Source: Rhodococcus sp. IITR03
Lineage (GTDB): Bacteria > Actinomycetota > Actinomycetes > Mycobacteriales > Mycobacteriaceae
Direction: 5' to 3'
Assembly (NCBI GenBank): GCA_001017865.1
Contig: LATQ01000001.1
Span: 1,950,756 to 1,956,784, forward strand
Length of the DNA stretch: 6,029 nucleotides
In this document: in pieces, positions 5,696-6,029 of the stretch
Layout: each line of letters begins with the position of its first letter
Position numbering within the stretch: the first letter of the stretch is position 1
Made by a program: the position numbers and the translations under genes
Notes under the pieces: generated by a model
The model's database searches: none
What the model was told of the DNA's origin: nothing
Seen by the model: the letters and a program-made list of their open reading frames with translations, nothing else

Positions 5696-6029
5696 TCAGG
5701 AGTGCACGCCGAGCTTCCGGTACCGCTCGATCCGTCGCCGGTAGCGGTCCTCCGCGGGCTCGTCGGTGAGGATCGCGAGTTCGCGGGCGACCGCGGCACC
5801 GATCCGCTTGACGAACGAGACGGGTTCCTCGGTGGCATCGGGATGCTCGGGGACGACCGCGTCGACGACACCGTTGCGCAGCAGGTCGCGGGAGCGGATT
5901 CCCTGATCCTGTGCCATGGCGGGTGCGTGAGTGGTATCGCGGTGCACGATCGCACTCGCGCCTTCGGGCGGGAGCGGCGCGAGCCAGCCGTGCTGCGCGC
6001 ACAACACGCGGTCGGCGGGCAGCAGGGCG
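5696..6029 (-). CDS. Acyl-CoA carboxylase carboxyltransferase, C-terminal (AccA-like) part, 5' end outside window
   Basis: The last 110 residues of a biotin-dependent carboxyltransferase, which moves CO2 from carboxybiotin to acetyl-CoA or a related acyl-CoA in the cytoplasm to make malonyl-CoA-type products. Visible: ALLPADRVL at the right edge, then GWLAPLPPEGASAIVHRDT, a strongly conserved motif of the alpha-side crotonase fold near the active site, followed by IRSRDLLRNGVVDAVVPEHP and a helical, charged tail ending RYRKLGVHS. This pattern suits the alpha half of an actinobacterial fused beta/alpha subunit (accDA), but a separate AccA or another carboxyl transferase cannot be ruled out because most of the protein lies past the right edge. 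No frame error is seen in this part. It ends 16 bases from the convergent GPP34 stop, with no clear terminator between them. Confidence 0.75.
   Translation of the reverse strand, partial: ALLPADRVLCAQHGWLAPLPPEGASAIVHRDTTHAPAMAQDQGIRSRDLLRNGVVDAVVPEHPDATEEPVSFVKRIGAAVARELAILTDEPAEDRYRRRIERYRKLGVHS

Noticed and set aside
3955..5955. Long minus-strand open frame across the GPP34 gene and prpE 5' part, and a 724-codon minus frame across prpE
   Set aside because: Outside the prpE stretch they encode Arg/Pro/Ser-rich shadow sequence typical of antisense frames in high-GC DNA; only the prpE segments match a protein family.
1..6029. Programmed frameshifting as the cause of the frame changes
   Set aside because: Sites lack slippery heptamers and downstream structures in common, occur in six unrelated genes, and up to six times in one gene; sequencing error explains all of them.

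Overview
The window is GC-rich DNA (strong G/C preference at third codon positions) from an actinomycete. Rhodococcus or a close mycolic-acid-bearing relative fits best, judging by the gene families, GTG starts, TANNNT -10 boxes and apparent leaderless starts. I see no phage, transposon, CRISPR, tRNA or rRNA.

Layout, left to right. (1) Minus strand, 1-1035: a flavin reductase-like gene followed at once by a RibD-like pyrimidine reductase gene that runs off the left edge; together they look like a two-gene flavin/pteridine redox operon. (2) Plus strand, 1135-2922: a tight three-gene membrane operon encoding a YihY/BrkB-family six-helix protein, a small 'phage holin family' (DUF1469-like) protein and a DUF3618 tail-anchored protein. 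(3) 2923-2991: a perfect 15-bp hairpin that can terminate transcription from both sides. (4) Minus strand, 2992-4880: propionyl-CoA synthetase (PrpE type). (5) 4881-5010: a divergent promoter region with an inverted repeat lying over the prpE promoter. (6) Plus strand, 5011-5679: a GPP34/Golgi phosphoprotein 3-like gene. (7) Minus strand, 5696-6029: the C-terminal end of an acyl-CoA carboxylase carboxyltransferase (AccA-like domain), cut by the right edge.

The dominant oddity is quality, not biology. I place about 15 single-base frame breaks: one in the pyrimidine reductase, two in BrkB, one in the holin-like gene, one in DUF3618, four in prpE and six in GPP34. Nearly all are one-base losses in or beside short G or C runs. 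In each case the neighbouring frame resumes the same protein family with no loss of conserved residues. This is what an unpolished long-read or homopolymer-sensitive assembly looks like, so the genes are probably intact in the organism. The gene calls below therefore span several frames, and lengths are given after restoring the frame.

Functionally, the right half handles short-chain acyl-CoA (propionate activation and a carboxyltransferase), while the left half combines flavin-linked reductases with an envelope membrane cassette. I found no convincing undescribed system. The most useful signals are two matching leaderless start signatures, the candidate prpE operator and the conserved-looking but poorly understood membrane cassette.
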